DNA from: Pogostemon cablin
Lineage: Eukaryota; Streptophyta; Magnoliopsida; Lamiales; Lamiaceae
Direction of reading: 5' to 3'
Assembly: GCA_023678885.1 (NCBI GenBank)
Contig: CM042983.1
Coordinates: 25,960,279-26,024,278, forward strand
Length of the DNA: 64,000 nt
Both the position numbers and the translations under genes were made by a program. The notes beneath the pieces are model-generated. The model searched no databases. It was not told the origin of the DNA and saw only the letters and a program-made list of their open reading frames with translations. Below are positions 1-12,330 of this stretch, piece after piece. Within the stretch, counting starts at the first letter, position 1, and the number at the start of each line of letters is the position of its first letter.

Positions 1-950
1 TGCACTTCTGCTTCGCCCAAACTGATGGCTTCGACTTGTTTTCTTGAGTTTTCAACACTTCCACTCTGATTTTCTTCGAAAAACCACTCAAATAGCTCCA
101 ACAACACCTGATTCATGCCTTTTCACAATATATATCGGTTTACAATCAATTTCAACCTTCAAACACTCTATAATAGCACAAATTCAGGTGCAAGATTCGT
201 GTATTAATATACTCATCAAACCCCCAAACTTGTTGCTCGTCCCGAGGCAATGCAATCAAACCAAGAAGTCGTGTATAATTCACGAAGATCACCAAGTACA
301 ACACATATTACACATGCAATTTCATCAATTAAAGACAAGTATTTCCTGCATCATATATATCATTCATGCAAAACATCACTCAATCATATTACCATTCGGA
401 GTACCAAGTCATCAAGCTCACAAGATAAGTGTTTCCTCTCTCACTCAAGTGCTAGTTGCACTTAACAGATTAGTGTATATGCTCATACTCAATCCATACT
501 CACGCGTAACCATAAGCTTGGCAAGGGTCTCTAAAATTAACTCATAATCCACTTATAACTGGGATCACAAAGGACTTGTTTTTGGGTTGTAATGTTGGCT
601 CTTTGGTAAGGGTAGGAAAATTTTGATAAGTGACTCAAACATTAGTAGAGAGTTACCTTGGAGGTTCTTGCTTTCTTCATCGGCTACATATTTTCCTCCA
701 ATTTCTTCTCTTGCACTTGCAATTTTTGAATTTCTTTCTATTCCTTGCATCAACATCGTTCTTCTTTTGATAACTCGGGTATTGGTTGTAGGCACTATCC
801 TTTTTAATCAAGGTACCAATTTCAGGCAATACTCCTAAAAAAGATTTAACCATACTCTTCCTCTTTCTATTCCACTTAACCATCATTCTATCTTCCTTCT
901 TCTTCTCGCAACACTTATTCACCTAAACTCTCTACTAATGAATAGGGTAT
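1..950 (-). mobile_element. 3' end of an Athila-like gypsy element (partial LTR plus 3' internal region)
   Basis: Read on the minus strand, a purine-rich tract (minus-strand AAGTTTGGGGG, near 219-230) is followed at 218 by TGATGAG, which looks like the start of an LTR running off the left edge. The same layout occurs at 47301-47325, where the intact gypsy LTR starts TGATTAG after AAGTTTGGGGGGT. Both tracts lie next to a GTTGCTCGTCC-type motif on the plus strand. Positions 540-700 (including GGCTCTTTGGTA) also resemble the 3' internal region of that element near 47700. Predicted proteins here (for example 44-547) show no recognisable domain and are treated as noise. The right boundary is uncertain. 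Confidence 0.55.
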
Positions 951-1043
951 TTAAACAAAGCTCACGTATTTATATATGAGCTGTATAGGCAATTTTAAAT
1001 TCTTAATGACATGATCATGTTTATAAACTTCACCTTTTATTGA

Positions 1044-1240
1044 TATATGTAGAACTTATTTGTGCTGAATTTGGAAATTTAGTTTAGACATGGGCAAAGA
1101 TGTTCATAAATTGTAAGGTTATCTTAAATTGTTGTGTATTGTTATATGTAGAACTTATTTATGCTAAATTATTAATTTAGTTTAGACATGGTAAAAGATG
1201 TTCATAAATTGTAAGCTTATCTTAAATTGCTGTATTATGC
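1044..1240. repeat. Two-copy tandem repeat, unit about 100 bp
   Basis: A unit beginning ATATGTAGAACTTATTT at 1044 repeats at 1144. Both copies carry TTTAGTTTAGACATGG and GATGTTCATAAATTGTAAG at matching positions, with small differences. No gene was recognised between 950 and 1400. Confidence 0.75.
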
Positions 1241-1389
1241 AGATTATGTAATCAAATTAATTATAATTAGGTGCTATTTATCATTTAATGTATATATAGA
1301 CTCTGATGGGCATTTTCTCAACACATAATTAATCCTCAAGTATGAAGGATATCAATTGTAGTTTCGAAGGTGACCAAGTTATATATCGA

Positions 1390-2527
1390 ATCCAAGGAAC
1401 GGATAAATATCAATTTAATTATACTCTAGTAAACTAAGACTATGTTGGAAATTATAATGGTCGTGATTTTGTAATTAAGTAACAACTATTAATTGAAATA
1501 GCAAGTAAAAATAACAAGAAGAAGAGATAAGTAAGATGTGATCAAGTAAGATTGTAGGTATTTCGTCAGGTAATCCAGTTCCACTTATTAATCTCCCTTT
1601 CGTGTGACGGTGTCCGACTCTGCCTTGTGGTTTATGAACGCATCACTAAACCATGCAAATTCACTCTATAGACACAAGTAAATATGCATATGACACGTGT
1701 GAATATCTTCAGAGCAAGATGTATACTTTACCCCCCTTTCTAGGCACTATCATAATCAATTATTTCCCGTGCACTTAGTACTCTAACTCGATTTGACCTC
1801 CCTTTATAGGTACTATAAAGTTATACTCTTTATCCTACTTATTGACACAAATATGATTCAATTAACAAGTATTCATATAAAATAGATCAAATAAGACTCA
1901 GGAATCCCTTCACTTAGAATTATAACATAAACCCTGCTCAGCAGTGAACGCACTCAACCAATAACCAAGTTATGTATTCAGACTCTACCCAACAATTATT
2001 AACGCACAAAATAACCGTGAGTATGGATTAAAAATGCGCAATCTTATATAAAATGAACCACAAGTAGTGTTGTACGGAGTTTACACACGAAAGATAAATT
2101 AACTCATGAAACCTTCATAACCCTAGAACTATCGAAGCGACTCAAGCCCATGATTGATCTAAGAACAATCATGGTTAGTTGGACCAATCTTACTTGAATC
2201 TCCAGCGGAACTCTGTCACAGCCCCTCCAGATGAGGGATGATCGCTCTCCTCTCAACTCTACGTCTCCTCGTCTTCTTGATCAAGTCATCCCTCTATACT
2301 GCTGCATAAGCCTTCTTTTATACTTGTAATCGCACCTCCCTGGCCTGGAATGGACTTTTTAAGTGATCACATGCATTGAGGGTGTAATAATACGAATATG
2401 GTAAGTTCTCGAAGCTCGATTCGACCTCAGCCACAAGTCGAATTGACTCCTCCAAGTCGAATCACAGGTCGAATCAACACATTGTAAGTCCTAGGTGCTA
2501 GATTTGACCAATTGCCCTGGTCAAATC
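1390..2527 (-). mobile_element. Gypsy (Athila/Tat-type) LTR relic, truncated
   Basis: This stretch has the texture of the intact gypsy LTR at 45483-47307. It has a TATCGAATCC motif near the presumed minus-strand LTR end (about 1383-1400), a long block of sequence with many short CA/TA-rich runs, and a patch rich in AAGTCGAAT-like repeats (2400-2480) where the other LTR has its GC-rich repeats. There is no coding capacity. It is cut at about 2528, where copia sequence starts. The assignment is by resemblance of layout, and the ends are not firm. Confidence 0.45.
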
Positions 2528-3742
2528 ATGTTGTTTCTAGGATTTACCCATAAAATGAATTTAGTAATTCCAAATAATTCATCATCCATCTAACCTTTTC
2601 CATAAGAGTCATATTCCTTTTTTCCGCCACACCATTCAGCTGGGGTTTGCCCGGTGTAATTAACTTGGGATAATCCCAACCTCTGATTAATAGCTCCTAA
2701 CTATCCTAAGAGATTTTCGCCACCACGATTTAAATCGTAATAACTTGATATATTTTCCATGACGCTTCACTGCATCAGTCATGTACTTCTTGAATTAATC
2801 ATAGTACTCAGACTTGCAGTGCATCAAATAAATATATCTTGTTTCTAGAACAATCTTCGAATATTCATAAACACCTCTCAACTGGATAATCTTAGGATCG
2901 CATAAATCAGAATAACCCACTTCCAACATATCTTATCATGGCTCTTTACCCCTTTGCCTAGTAGAGGCAATTAATCATATTCACTTCCAAGTAAGACTCG
3001 CTAGTTCAATAGTTTCCACTTCCAATAAACCTTACGGTTCATCGGCTATCAACTTTCGAATCGTACTTAAGTAAGATGATCTAGTCTTAGATGCCAAAAG
3101 GTATGTTTTGTTCATCTCCAAAGATTCCTTTCTCTTATTAGATTAGAAGATGCTTTATTAATTACTATTCTTAGCATCTGTGGGATAAACATGATTTAAG
3201 AGTGTAAAAATTGTCACTAACGTACCATAACAGATTATAGCTCCATCCTTTCATTATAATGACTATGTCACTAAATGAAATAGAGTATCCATCCATAAAT
3301 GTATAGAAACCGAAATCAAATTCTTTCTATGAAAACGTACGTAAAGTCAATTTCTCTTAATCAAACATTTATTCCTATCAAAAGATAAATGAACAACTCC
3401 CATTGCAATAGCCACTTTTATCGTAGCTTACCCATGTACTCAATAATCTCATCATCACTTAGTTGCAGGCTAGTGATTTCGGTATTTACACACAACGTGT
3501 CAGTAAACGCCAATTCTAATCACGCTTCAACAACTAGTAAATAAGATACTATCCTTGTTCACTTCTTGATGAAATTGGTTTTCCTTTGTCACATGTTTTG
3601 TCAGAAGTTTCCTACCATATACAACCTCTTGTATTTCAGATGAAACTTGCTCAAAACGTTAAGGCAAACTATGAAAATAAATTGAGTCTAGGTGTTTCCC
3701 CTTCAATATCTATTTCAAGTATTTCCAATTCATTCATCATAA
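2528..3742 (-). mobile_element. Degenerate Ty1/copia gag-protease-integrase fragment
   Basis: The minus strand of this stretch is collinear with 55740-56960, the internal region of the copia element described below. Matches include the gag-like segment (3640-3738 against 55740-55830), the segment around 3281-3345 against about 56125-56210, and the integrase segment (2560-3120 against 56400-56940, ending in a PQLNGV-like motif). The reading frame is broken by many stops, several shared with the other copy. Copia similarity ends at about 3738 and the duplicated FAR1-gene 5' block starts at about 3743, so the two are directly joined. The fragment lies in sense orientation with respect to that promoter block. 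Confidence 0.75.
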
Positions 3743-4636
3743 GCATGCCAATGCACTGAGTATGGAGGGGCTCAATTCATGAAAACACTAGCAACACGTT
3801 AGTGTATCAGTGTACTTGAAGATTTATAACTTCATATAAGTGAGATAAAGCCACAACAATGATTAGCTCGAGAAATTAAATTTTAAAAAAAAAACTTTCG
3901 CTATTTTGCTAAAATTTTCCTTGTTAATTAATAGGAAACACAAAGCGCCCTAGCAACATTATTGATATAATATTGTCTATTTTCAGACGCTTATAAATTG
4001 AATTGATTTGTACCTTCGAAACAGCATAAATCACATCAACGATGCAGATGAGCATGAGACAACAACATATTTATAAAATTGAAGCAAAGAATAAACCATT
4101 AAACTTGTTATTGGGTGAGAAGAAAGATGAATAACCTGTAATTGTTGGCAATTGAGGATCTGAGTTCTATTGGGCCATCAATTCTATAAAAAAGCGAGGG
4201 TGGTAAAGAGAATTAACCTGCAATAGAAAAAGGGGAAGGGGAAAGGAATTGAGAAGAGCGGAGGAGGTGGGGGAGAGCAGTAGAGAGGCTGAGAGTAGGA
4301 ATTAATTATGGTGCGTGCAGGATCTGCTCTGCTCTGCAATGGATGGCCCTTTCTACGCCCGGTCGAATTTGCTCCTAACCGGTGAACAAGATTATCGGTT
4401 AAGTGTGTCCTACACCTTTTGGGTAACACTGTCATTGTTTTTTTTAATAATTTTTAATCAAAGATATTTCTATCATTTTTTTTTAAATATTATTTTTTAT
4501 TTATACTACAAATTTTTTATGATATAACTTCCACACCAATATCACTTTTACTAATTTGAGTATATTGGAATATGATCACTTCTTATCCATTCAAACGATA
4601 ACATCATACTAAAAATCAGAAGTGCAAATAATACTC

Positions 4637-4885
4637 TCTAATGAGACAGTTTTTTTAGAAGGATCGACCTATTACTAAAGTATGGTTATTATATAGGTAA
4701 AATATGCTTAGTTATAGTTAAAGTATGTCAATAATAAATCATATTATAAGACCCAAAAATTATATTTTAATTCATCATTTATCATATTTTAGAAAACATA
4801 CTTTATCAATCATTAAGCATACTTGTATCTATATAATAGGCATATTTAAAAATGTCTCAAAAATCGTTTCACAAGAAATTTTGTC
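4637..4885. mobile_element. Small TIR element (TAAAGTATG family), copy 1
   Basis: An imperfect inverted-repeat element whose arms carry AAAGTATG and CATACTTT and whose ends resemble TGAGACAG and TCTCAAAAATCG-type sequence. Related copies lie at about 12597-12905 (within the duplicated block) and 36866-37126. It is noncoding. Confidence 0.5.
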
Positions 4886-4896
4886 AAAAATAAATA

Positions 4897-5045
4897 CTTC
4901 ATCCGTCCCTCCGATAAGTGTCTATTTTGCCATTTTGGTCCGTTCCACTACAAAGTGTCCATTTTTTATTTTGGTAAAGATAGATCCCACCTTAATTTAC
5001 AATGCCCCACTAAATTACTTAAAATTATACCTAATGCCATTCTTT
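4897..5045. mobile_element. Truncated Stowaway-like MITE
   Basis: TA followed by CTTCATCCGTCCCTCCGATA matches the Stowaway terminal consensus seen at a dozen other places in this window. The opposite terminus (GGACGGAGGGAG) is missing, so the copy is one-ended. The duplicated block has its equivalent at 12921 with CTTCCTCCGTCCC. Confidence 0.55.
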
Positions 5046-5250
5046 TAAATTTATTACGCATAATATTTTAAACACACACATAATTTAATTCCTAAATGAA
5101 TCCTGCCCTAAATCAGACTGTGTCTCCTCTCTCCCAAAGAAAATCTCCTCCCCCATCTCAAATCAGATTTGATCTTCTCTCTGCAAGAAAAGCTCCTCCT
5201 CCACTCGCCCATCTCGATAGTCGAGTGCTGCCACGCAGTGTTGATTGGGA

Positions 5251-6520
5251 GTCTGGTTGAATGTACTAGGGGACTGAAATTTGATTCTAACCTGGATAAA
5301 TCTTAAACCTAACCTGTTCATTGACTTATATGTGAAAGTATTGACGAAAGCTGTATGCAAATTTTCATGGCAAAGTTAATAAGCGATCAATCATAGCTTG
5401 TCATGAAGTATGTTAAATTTAGTGTTCAGCTTCATGAGTTATGCAATCTTTAAATCCTTGAATTGATGATATAAACGGATGTATATCAATCAGAGACTGC
5501 TATGGAGCAATGTGAAACTGCTTCTAAATCTAATACTTAATCGAATGTATCAATCGAAGTTGTAATTTTGAAGGAAGACGATTTCATTTTCACAAGAAAG
5601 GTTGCCCTGGTTAGAGAGTTGAGGGAATTCCTCTGTAGCTTCTCAATCTTCTCTTGTTGTATATATACAAGAGATTTCTAATGTAATTGAATGCTAGTTG
5701 AATTAGTGCCTCTGTAAAATGCACTTATGAAAATGTGATGTCTCCAATCTTTTTTTGTTGTATATATACAAGAGATTTCGATGTAACCTTTCTGACCAAC
5801 TTAAATTCTTTCCTTGAAATCAAATCATGGAAGGCTTTTGACTTTTTTTTGTAATTTAATTTTGGATTGGACTATATACACACCCCTTTTTATTAAGTGC
5901 ACACCTCCATTATTATATATTTAAATTTTATATTTTAAAAAGTCTAAATTATCCCTGTTCTATTTAATAGACACCCTAATCTTATTTTTTTTTATCGGTA
6001 CACACCCTAATCTTATAACTCTGGGTCATACGTCATCCCATTTCAAAGCACGGTGTGCAGTCTGAGCACCCGCGGTCGTGTGAACGTCGATCACTGGTTG
6101 GTTGGCCGATTGAAATTAGAGCAAAAAATCATTAAACACAAGAAAACAAACAATAATATCAATTAAGCAGTAGTAATTAAAATGATTAAATAGAAATTAA
6201 AAATGAATAGAATAAATAATTGCTTATCCCACAACCAATATCAACAGCATTATCCTTGTTCATGTTGCAATACTTAATGGCTCAATAAGCTTTATGTTTC
6301 AGTTCGACTGGAAGATAAAATGGCTTACGAAGAACATGTGATTAGGAGATACCAATGGGGACTTGAAAGCAGTTCAATAGGCCCAAATTGAATCATCAAG
6401 TTTGGGAATCTAATCTTTCCCACTCTAGGATTGATTTTTTTTTCTCAAGTATATACCTCGGATTGACCACTTGTTTGTTTGTGGGTGATAAGCAGTAAAA
6501 ACACTTTGTAACATTGTACT
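5251..6520. other. Unassigned noncoding stretch
   Basis: No gene was recognised. A short palindromic segment, TTGTTGTATATATACAAGAG, occurs at about 5653 and again at about 5754, which suggests a local duplication. From 5870 to 6010 there is AT-rich sequence with ACACACCC-type motifs. Confidence 0.4.
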
Positions 6521-6965
6521 TAGGCCTGTTAAACGAGTCGAGCGAGCTCGAGTAGTGCATGCTCGAGCTCAGCTCTGATTTGATAACGAGTTTTCGAGCG
6601 AGTTCGAGTTCGATTCAAAAATTACTCATTCAAACTCGATCTCGAGCGAGCTCGGCTCATTTAAGGAAAATAAGTCAAGCTTTCAAGCCTTAACGAGTTT
6701 TCAAGCCTAATCGAGCCGGATTTTTATTAATATATTTAATAAATATTATATTAATATATTTAATTATAATTATATAATATATACTTTAATATTATTATTT
6801 ATTATCGAGCTTTATCGAGTCAAGCTGAGTTTGGCTCAATAACGTAACTAGTATTTCGACAAGCTCGACCTCGAGCTCGAGTAGTCACGAGTCGAGCCGA
6901 ACTCGAGCTTTAACGAGTCGAACCGTGTCGAGCTCTCGAGCGGCTTGTTTTGTGTAACAACTCTA
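6521..6965. mobile_element. Non-autonomous hAT element (445 bp) with 8-bp target duplication
   Basis: The element runs from TAGGCCTGTT to AACAACTCTA, which are imperfect inverted repeats of each other. It is flanked by exact 8-bp direct repeats ATTGTACT at 6513-6520 and 6966-6973. An 8-bp duplication is the hAT signature. Inside are inverted blocks of GAGCTCGAG and GAGTCGAG motifs around an AT-rich centre. It has no coding capacity. Confidence 0.85.
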
Positions 6966-6973
6966 ATTGTACT

Positions 6974-7599
6974 TCTACATCAAAGCTTCACTCTATTGCA
7001 AAAATGGCTTCCATGGTCACTTATCATCTCTTTGACATACATATATCTAACAAAAATGTAAGATCTGAAAAATATTACAAACTTTAGCATCTCAGCTTTG
7101 CATAGAAAAATAGAGACATTTATGAAACCTATTATAATTCCAAAAATATAATTATAATATCAACCTTTTGATTTAAATATGTATAATAGTTAAAATTAGT
7201 GCCAATTGTCAAATCCCACAAACACTTATTAATAAGGTATAATTAACTTTTAATTTATAATTAATAATGAACTTAAATAATAACACTAAAAAGAACAATT
7301 CCAACATGAGGAACCATTCAATGCAATAGCAGCAATACATCCTCTAAATAAAGTATTTGATGAAACTTCTCATGCAATACATCCTCTAAACAAAATTATT
7401 TTAATCAATTAATGTTACTGTAAAGTCCTCATCTGTACAAAGAACCAAAATACAGACCCACCTAATGCTTCTTCTAAAAAAATAAAATAAAAATCAAATA
7501 ACCCTTCTAGGGTTAGCTTAGCATCATTAAAATAACTTTCTATCTGAAAACAATGTTTCAATGCCTCTACCCTAATTTCAACTATTAAGAGACACAACT
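6974..7599. other. Unassigned 3' flank of the FAR1-type gene
   Basis: AT-rich sequence downstream of the minus-strand stop codon at 7600. It probably includes the 3'UTR. No polyadenylation site could be fixed with confidence and no other feature was seen. Confidence 0.35.
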
Positions 7600-10500
7600 T
7601 CACAACTTGTTCACATCTTCAGTTTCTAGATCCTTCACGTTGTTTAAGACTTTCTGAATCTTCTTTGACAAGGACTGATTGTGCTCCTCAATGTGTCCAA
7701 CGATCAGATGGAGCTGCCGCTTGTAGGTAGCCGCAAGCTTCTCAGAAGTTTCAGCTCGATTCTTCGCTATTGCTAGCTGTAAAGATAGCTCCCGGATTTT
7801 ATCATGTTCACTCTGCACAACAGTAATTCTCAATTATAATAGAGGAGATGACAGGAAATCAGAGGTCATAGGTGAAATCACCAGCACGAGAAACTCAGTG
7901 CAGCACTAGCAATTTAAAAAATCCAACTATCATATCAAACTGAGGCTAATTTTTTTTACAATTCAATTTTTCATCAACCTGAATTTCTTCAAATGTAAAC
8001 ATTTTTTCAGTTTCAGAATAGAAAAAAAATCTGCAGTTCAAAATATAGCAACAAAAAGATAATCCCAACAAGAAAAATAAAAAAATACTAACAAATTTCA
8101 GGATATTAAGTTCTTTATATCTTTTGACCATACAAAAGTTATGTGTCTGAGTCCTCGAGCACTAAATTCCAGGAAAAATAAACCAGGTACTGCATTACTG
8201 TGTAAATGATGACTTTGATGATACACAAATTTGCACTTGTGTCTTTAAAAGTAAACAAAAAATGCTTATTTTAGACCACACATACCAAGAGTCAAGAGAC
8301 TTCTTATTCATAGTCATTAAAGAATAAAGGTGCAAGGCAAACTAAGGCGCTTCGAGGCATATTTAAAAAGAATATCTCACAATAAAACATAACATATATA
8401 GAACATAATTACCAAATTTAATGAGTTTAAAAACATATAATATAAAAATTGACACAAATGACACAAACTAAAATTAAACATATAATGTAAAATAATCTAT
8501 CAAAATTGAAATAAGATAATGGTGTTGGACGGCCAACGGCAAGAGTTTGGAGAGCAGTGGCAGCAGCAAAAGGCAGTGGCTTGTAGAGGAGTGGAGAGTG
8601 TTTGTCAAACCCTAAAACTATTATAAAAACCCTAATTTCTAAATTTCAGTAAAGTTGCTATTTCACATATTAAAAAACTTAAAAAAACTAATCAAAAAGC
8701 TGGAGAATAACATTATTCTCAAGGCACATCTCGAGGTGCAATGAATAAAGCAAGTGCCTTAGGATTAGAGCCTTAGCAACATGATTTCAAAGCGCAAGAA
8801 CTATAGCCTTGGCCTAAGGCGCGCCCTGGGCATGCCTTTAAATAACAATGATGCATAACGGAGTAAGTTGGGTTTGATAACATTTCCAACAGCAATAAAT
8901 TTCTTCAACCAAAATCATTGTCTACAACCTCCAAGAATAAACTATCTAAACATATTTCTCCTCCATACTTGAACTCCTTGGAATTTGAGTGAGCATTCTA
9001 GACAGAGCTAATCCAAGTGAAAGGGACAAGCCTGAATTGAATTACTAGAGCATATAATGCTAGAATCCATGAAAGCATAATTAGTAAAACATTTAACATT
9101 TTAAGACACACAAATAGAAAATTCTTGAATTTATGATTCATAAATTTGTGGCTTTCATACGCTAACCTTGGAAGGCTGCTATAATTTGGATATGTCACTG
9201 ACACTGACTGAACTAGTGACAAGTTAAACTTTTGTTAAGCAAATAAGATATTATTTATTACTAATTGACAATTTCTACAGAGATATGTCAGTGAAAAATT
9301 AAAAGGCATTTTTTACCTGAAGCTGAAACAATAATAGAAATACTGGTGTTAAATAGATGTACAAGAGCATTGAAGTTTAGATAGAGGTTTAGTAAACAAT
9401 GGCGGAAGATTTAGCAAAACAAATAAGTCAGGACTAACATATTGGTTACAGCAATATATTGTCACTAATATGTGTACATAGTCAGAACCAGCATAATGGT
9501 TGCAAGAATATATTGCCACTAATATATGTACATAGTAACAAAGATATAAACATAATAATTAATAGAGATGCAATTTCAACGATTTCACATTAGACATATT
9601 TATACTTGATATTCTCTAGTTCTAACTGTTTTTACGCTTTAGTCATTCCTTTCATCCCCTTAATACCATCTCAAACAGGAGAATATCAATGAAGAGTAGG
9701 CGCCTTAGGGACAGTTTTTTCATGACTTAAAGATGTGGAATTGGAAAGGAATGGAGAATTGGCATTTGATGGGGTACTTTACTCCCAACTACAGTGATTT
9801 TATATCCTAAGAGTATGGAATGAACATCCTTCGCTTTTTGGATATAACAACCAATGATTCCTTTCAAAAAAGAGTGCCCAAAATTTTCATATGTTTCTCT
9901 TACAAATATTTTCTTTATAAAAGAATAATAACAAAAATCATAAAATACTGTAGTTCATTATACTAACCCACCCCCCCCCCTCTCCCCCACACCACCAAAA
10001 AAAATAATAATTCCATTCCTAAAGAAGTAGGGCAAACCAAATAAAATCAACGTTTACAATAGTGACTCTCATTATCGACCAAATAATACAATCTTAAAGA
10101 CCCATACCCTTTAAGATTCCTCACTGATGTCATTAGCGTTGGTACAGTATTTTCATTCCTCATAACAAACTAAATGGCCCCTAAGTTACCAGTCAAACCA
10201 AGTGTTGGATATACTATATTATTGCCATTCTTTAAACAAATTGCACATTCCATGCAATTGCCATTTTTTTTACACATACTCACTCATGCATTCTTATACC
10301 CATAATCAAGCAATGGCTAAAGAACCAAAAACTTTATGAGATTTGGTGGCTTCAATTGTTGTATGTATTATATGTCCATTTGTAGAGTTCAAAATAAACT
10401 TGAGATTTATAAATACAAACATACACATATATAATTAGTTTTTGAATTAATATAGTGTATCATATATATAAATTTAATCGTGAAAAATGATAATTTTTAA

Positions 10501-11614
10501 AATTTAATTTTGGAACCTTAATAAGGATCACGGGTTTGTCCTCTGAGTGACTAACAATGGTGAAGATTAATATAAGTCCTAGTTTTTCTTTAATCCCAAC
10601 CTGAAGATTGTTTTTATTTCACAATACAATAAAGTTCTTCAACAACCAATAATAAGGGTATAAAAACACCAGGACAGAAACAAGTTTGAGCAGCCAGATA
10701 AATATCCTCAGAGCAACAACTACCTGGTATTATTATTATTCTTATCGTCACATATCCACTACTGGAAGCTTCTGCGCTAACCTCTTTAACCATCTTTCTT
10801 CTTGACACCCTCAGACATTTAAGGTTAAGTTTATAAAGACAATGCATAAAACATAATGCATTACTCTTCCGCAGGACAACATTAGCTGATTCTTTTTCAT
10901 TTTAAAATAGAAATAACTGTGCCTTATTTTACGTCTCATCTCATGGAAGACCAAAAGAAGGGTACACAGACAAGAACTGTAATTTAATAATGTTTCAAGA
11001 ACTATATTTCATTTACAAAAAAAAATTACATTGCTGAGGATTAAAACACGAATATGGGAAGAAATGCTTACCAGAGACTCTAAAGCACCTCCATTTCCAT
11101 AAACATTTGCAGCTAAAATTGCTTGACCAGACTTGACCGGTGGCTTTGCGTATGGTGGCGCCATGTCATGATTATGCTCCTTCAAAAATTTTGAAACTTT
11201 CCATTGGCCATTATCATCGCATACAAAAGATATCATTGCTCTGCATCCTGTTCTAGTTTCGGGCTTTTTATAACCAACACCATTAATATCCGCTTTGTCA
11301 TCCTTAACACCTTCCTTTGAACAACAGTAAGTTTTTGATCTTACCCTTTTGGTTCCCATGAAATAATATTGCTTTCCCCTTCGAACATTAAAACTCATTG
11401 CTGTTGCATAATCACAATACAGCATGTACGCTTCTTCTTCACTGTAAACAACTTGCTCCAACAATTTTTTTTCTAGCTCAAGAATATAAGCATCGTCTTG
11501 CCCCACATTGACATCAACCACTTCCCCAACAGAACGTGGGCGTGCAACTCCTTCTTCATCACTATCCCCACAAACAGCCTTCTGGCGTTCCAGATCAAAT
11601 CCAGAAATTTCCAT
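7600..11614 (-). CDS. FAR1-RELATED-SEQUENCE factor-like protein (short, transposase-less FAR1 family)
   Basis: Predicted nuclear DNA-binding protein of the FHY3/FAR1 family, short FRF type. Seen: the first coding exon is 11614-11072 (ATG at 11614, 181 codons), with donor GTAAGC from 11071. It holds an acidic N-terminus and a FAR1-type WRKY-GCM1-like zinc-finger domain (about residues 55-150: EEAYMLYCDYA, Cys at YCCSKEG, GCRAMI, and the closing KEHNHD). The last exon is 7812-7600, with acceptor TTGTGCAG. It encodes a coiled-coil helix (EHDKIRELSLQL, then YKRQLHLIVGHIEEH). Both junctions are phase 0, so direct splicing gives 251 residues, the usual FRF length. Known: FRFs lack the MULE-derived transposase core and are thought to modulate FHY3/FAR1. 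A possible middle exon at 10793-10724 has a good donor but the wrong phase, so the two-exon model is preferred. A hAT-like relic sits in the intron. Confidence 0.75.
8325..8845. mobile_element. Degenerate hAT-like relic inside the FAR1-gene intron
   Basis: The stretch is bounded by AAGGTGCAAGGCAAACTAAGG-like sequence on the left and TAAGGCGCGCC / GGCATGCCTTTAAA on the right. It carries a short AAACCCTAAAACTATT segment, as does the better-preserved hAT element at 15791-16714, which also uses GGCGCGCC-rich ends. No clear target duplication was found, so the call is tentative. Confidence 0.35.
9436..9539. repeat. Two-copy tandem repeat, about 52 bp
   Basis: The segment with GGTTACAGCAATATATTG and GTGTACATAGT is followed by a near copy with GGTTGCAAGAATATATTG and ATGTACATAGT. 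It lies within the long intron of the FAR1-type gene. Confidence 0.7.
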
Positions 11615-12330
11615 CTATATTAAGTTAAAAAAAAAACTTATTTAGAAATTATGACATGGAGAAGATGACATACAACATCCCAAAACATGCCAATGGCACT
11701 GAGTGGGGAGGGGCTCAATTCATGAAAACACTAGCAACACGTTAATGTATCAGTGTACTTGAAGATTTATAACTTCATATAATTGAGATGAAGCCACAAC
11801 AATGATTAGCTCGAGAAATTAAATTTAAAAAAAAAAAAAAACTTTCGCTATTTTGCTGAAATTTTCCTTGTTAATTAATAGGAAACACAAAGTGCCCTAG
11901 CAACATTATTGATATAATAGACAATATTTTCGGACGCTTATAAATTGAATTGATTTGTACCTTCGAAACAACATAAATCACATCAACGATGCAGATGAGC
12001 ATTAGACAACAACATATTTATAAAATTGAAGCAAAGAATAAACCATTAAACTTGTTATTGAGTGAGAAGAAAGATGAAGAACCTGCAATTGTTGGCAATT
12101 GAGGATCTGAGTTCTATTGGGCCATCAATTCCATAAAAAAGCGAGGGTGGTAAAGAGAATTAACCTGCAATAGAAAGGGGGGAAGGGGAAAGGAATTGAG
12201 GAGAGCGGAGGAGGTGGGGGAGAGCGGTAGAGAGGCTGAGAGTGGGAATTAATTATGGGTGCGTGCAGGATCTGCTCTGCTCTTCAACGGATGGCCCTTT
12301 CTACGGCCGATCGAATTTTCTCCTAACCAG
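11615..12330 (-). promoter_or_regulatory. 5'UTR and proximal promoter region of the FAR1-type gene
   Basis: Upstream of the ATG on the minus strand is a pyrimidine-rich stretch (complement of 12170-12240) typical of a plant 5'UTR. It is followed by TTGCAG motifs (near 12163-12170 and 12085) that could be acceptors of a 5'UTR intron. The transcription start cannot be fixed. Almost all of this region is also present in copy A at 3743-4400. Confidence 0.5.

Larger units (their letters stand above)
3743..5250 (-). repeat. Segmental duplicate (copy A) of the FAR1-type gene promoter/5'UTR block
   Basis: This block matches 11684-13285 over its whole length with scattered substitutions and small indels. 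Shared landmarks include AACACTAGCAACACGTTA, the purine-rich stretch GAGGAGGTGGGGGAGAGC (pyrimidine-rich 5'UTR on the minus strand), and TGTGTCCTACACCTTTTGGG. In copy B it lies immediately upstream of the FAR1-type coding region. In copy A the coding region is absent and the block abuts copia sequence. Copy B carries an extra roughly 65-bp internal duplication (near 12718-12850) that copy A lacks. Similarity stops near 5250/13285. Confidence 0.85.

Noticed and set aside
44..547. 167-residue frame at the window start
   Set aside because: It overlaps the gypsy LTR boundary and purine tract. The peptide has no domain and unlikely composition.
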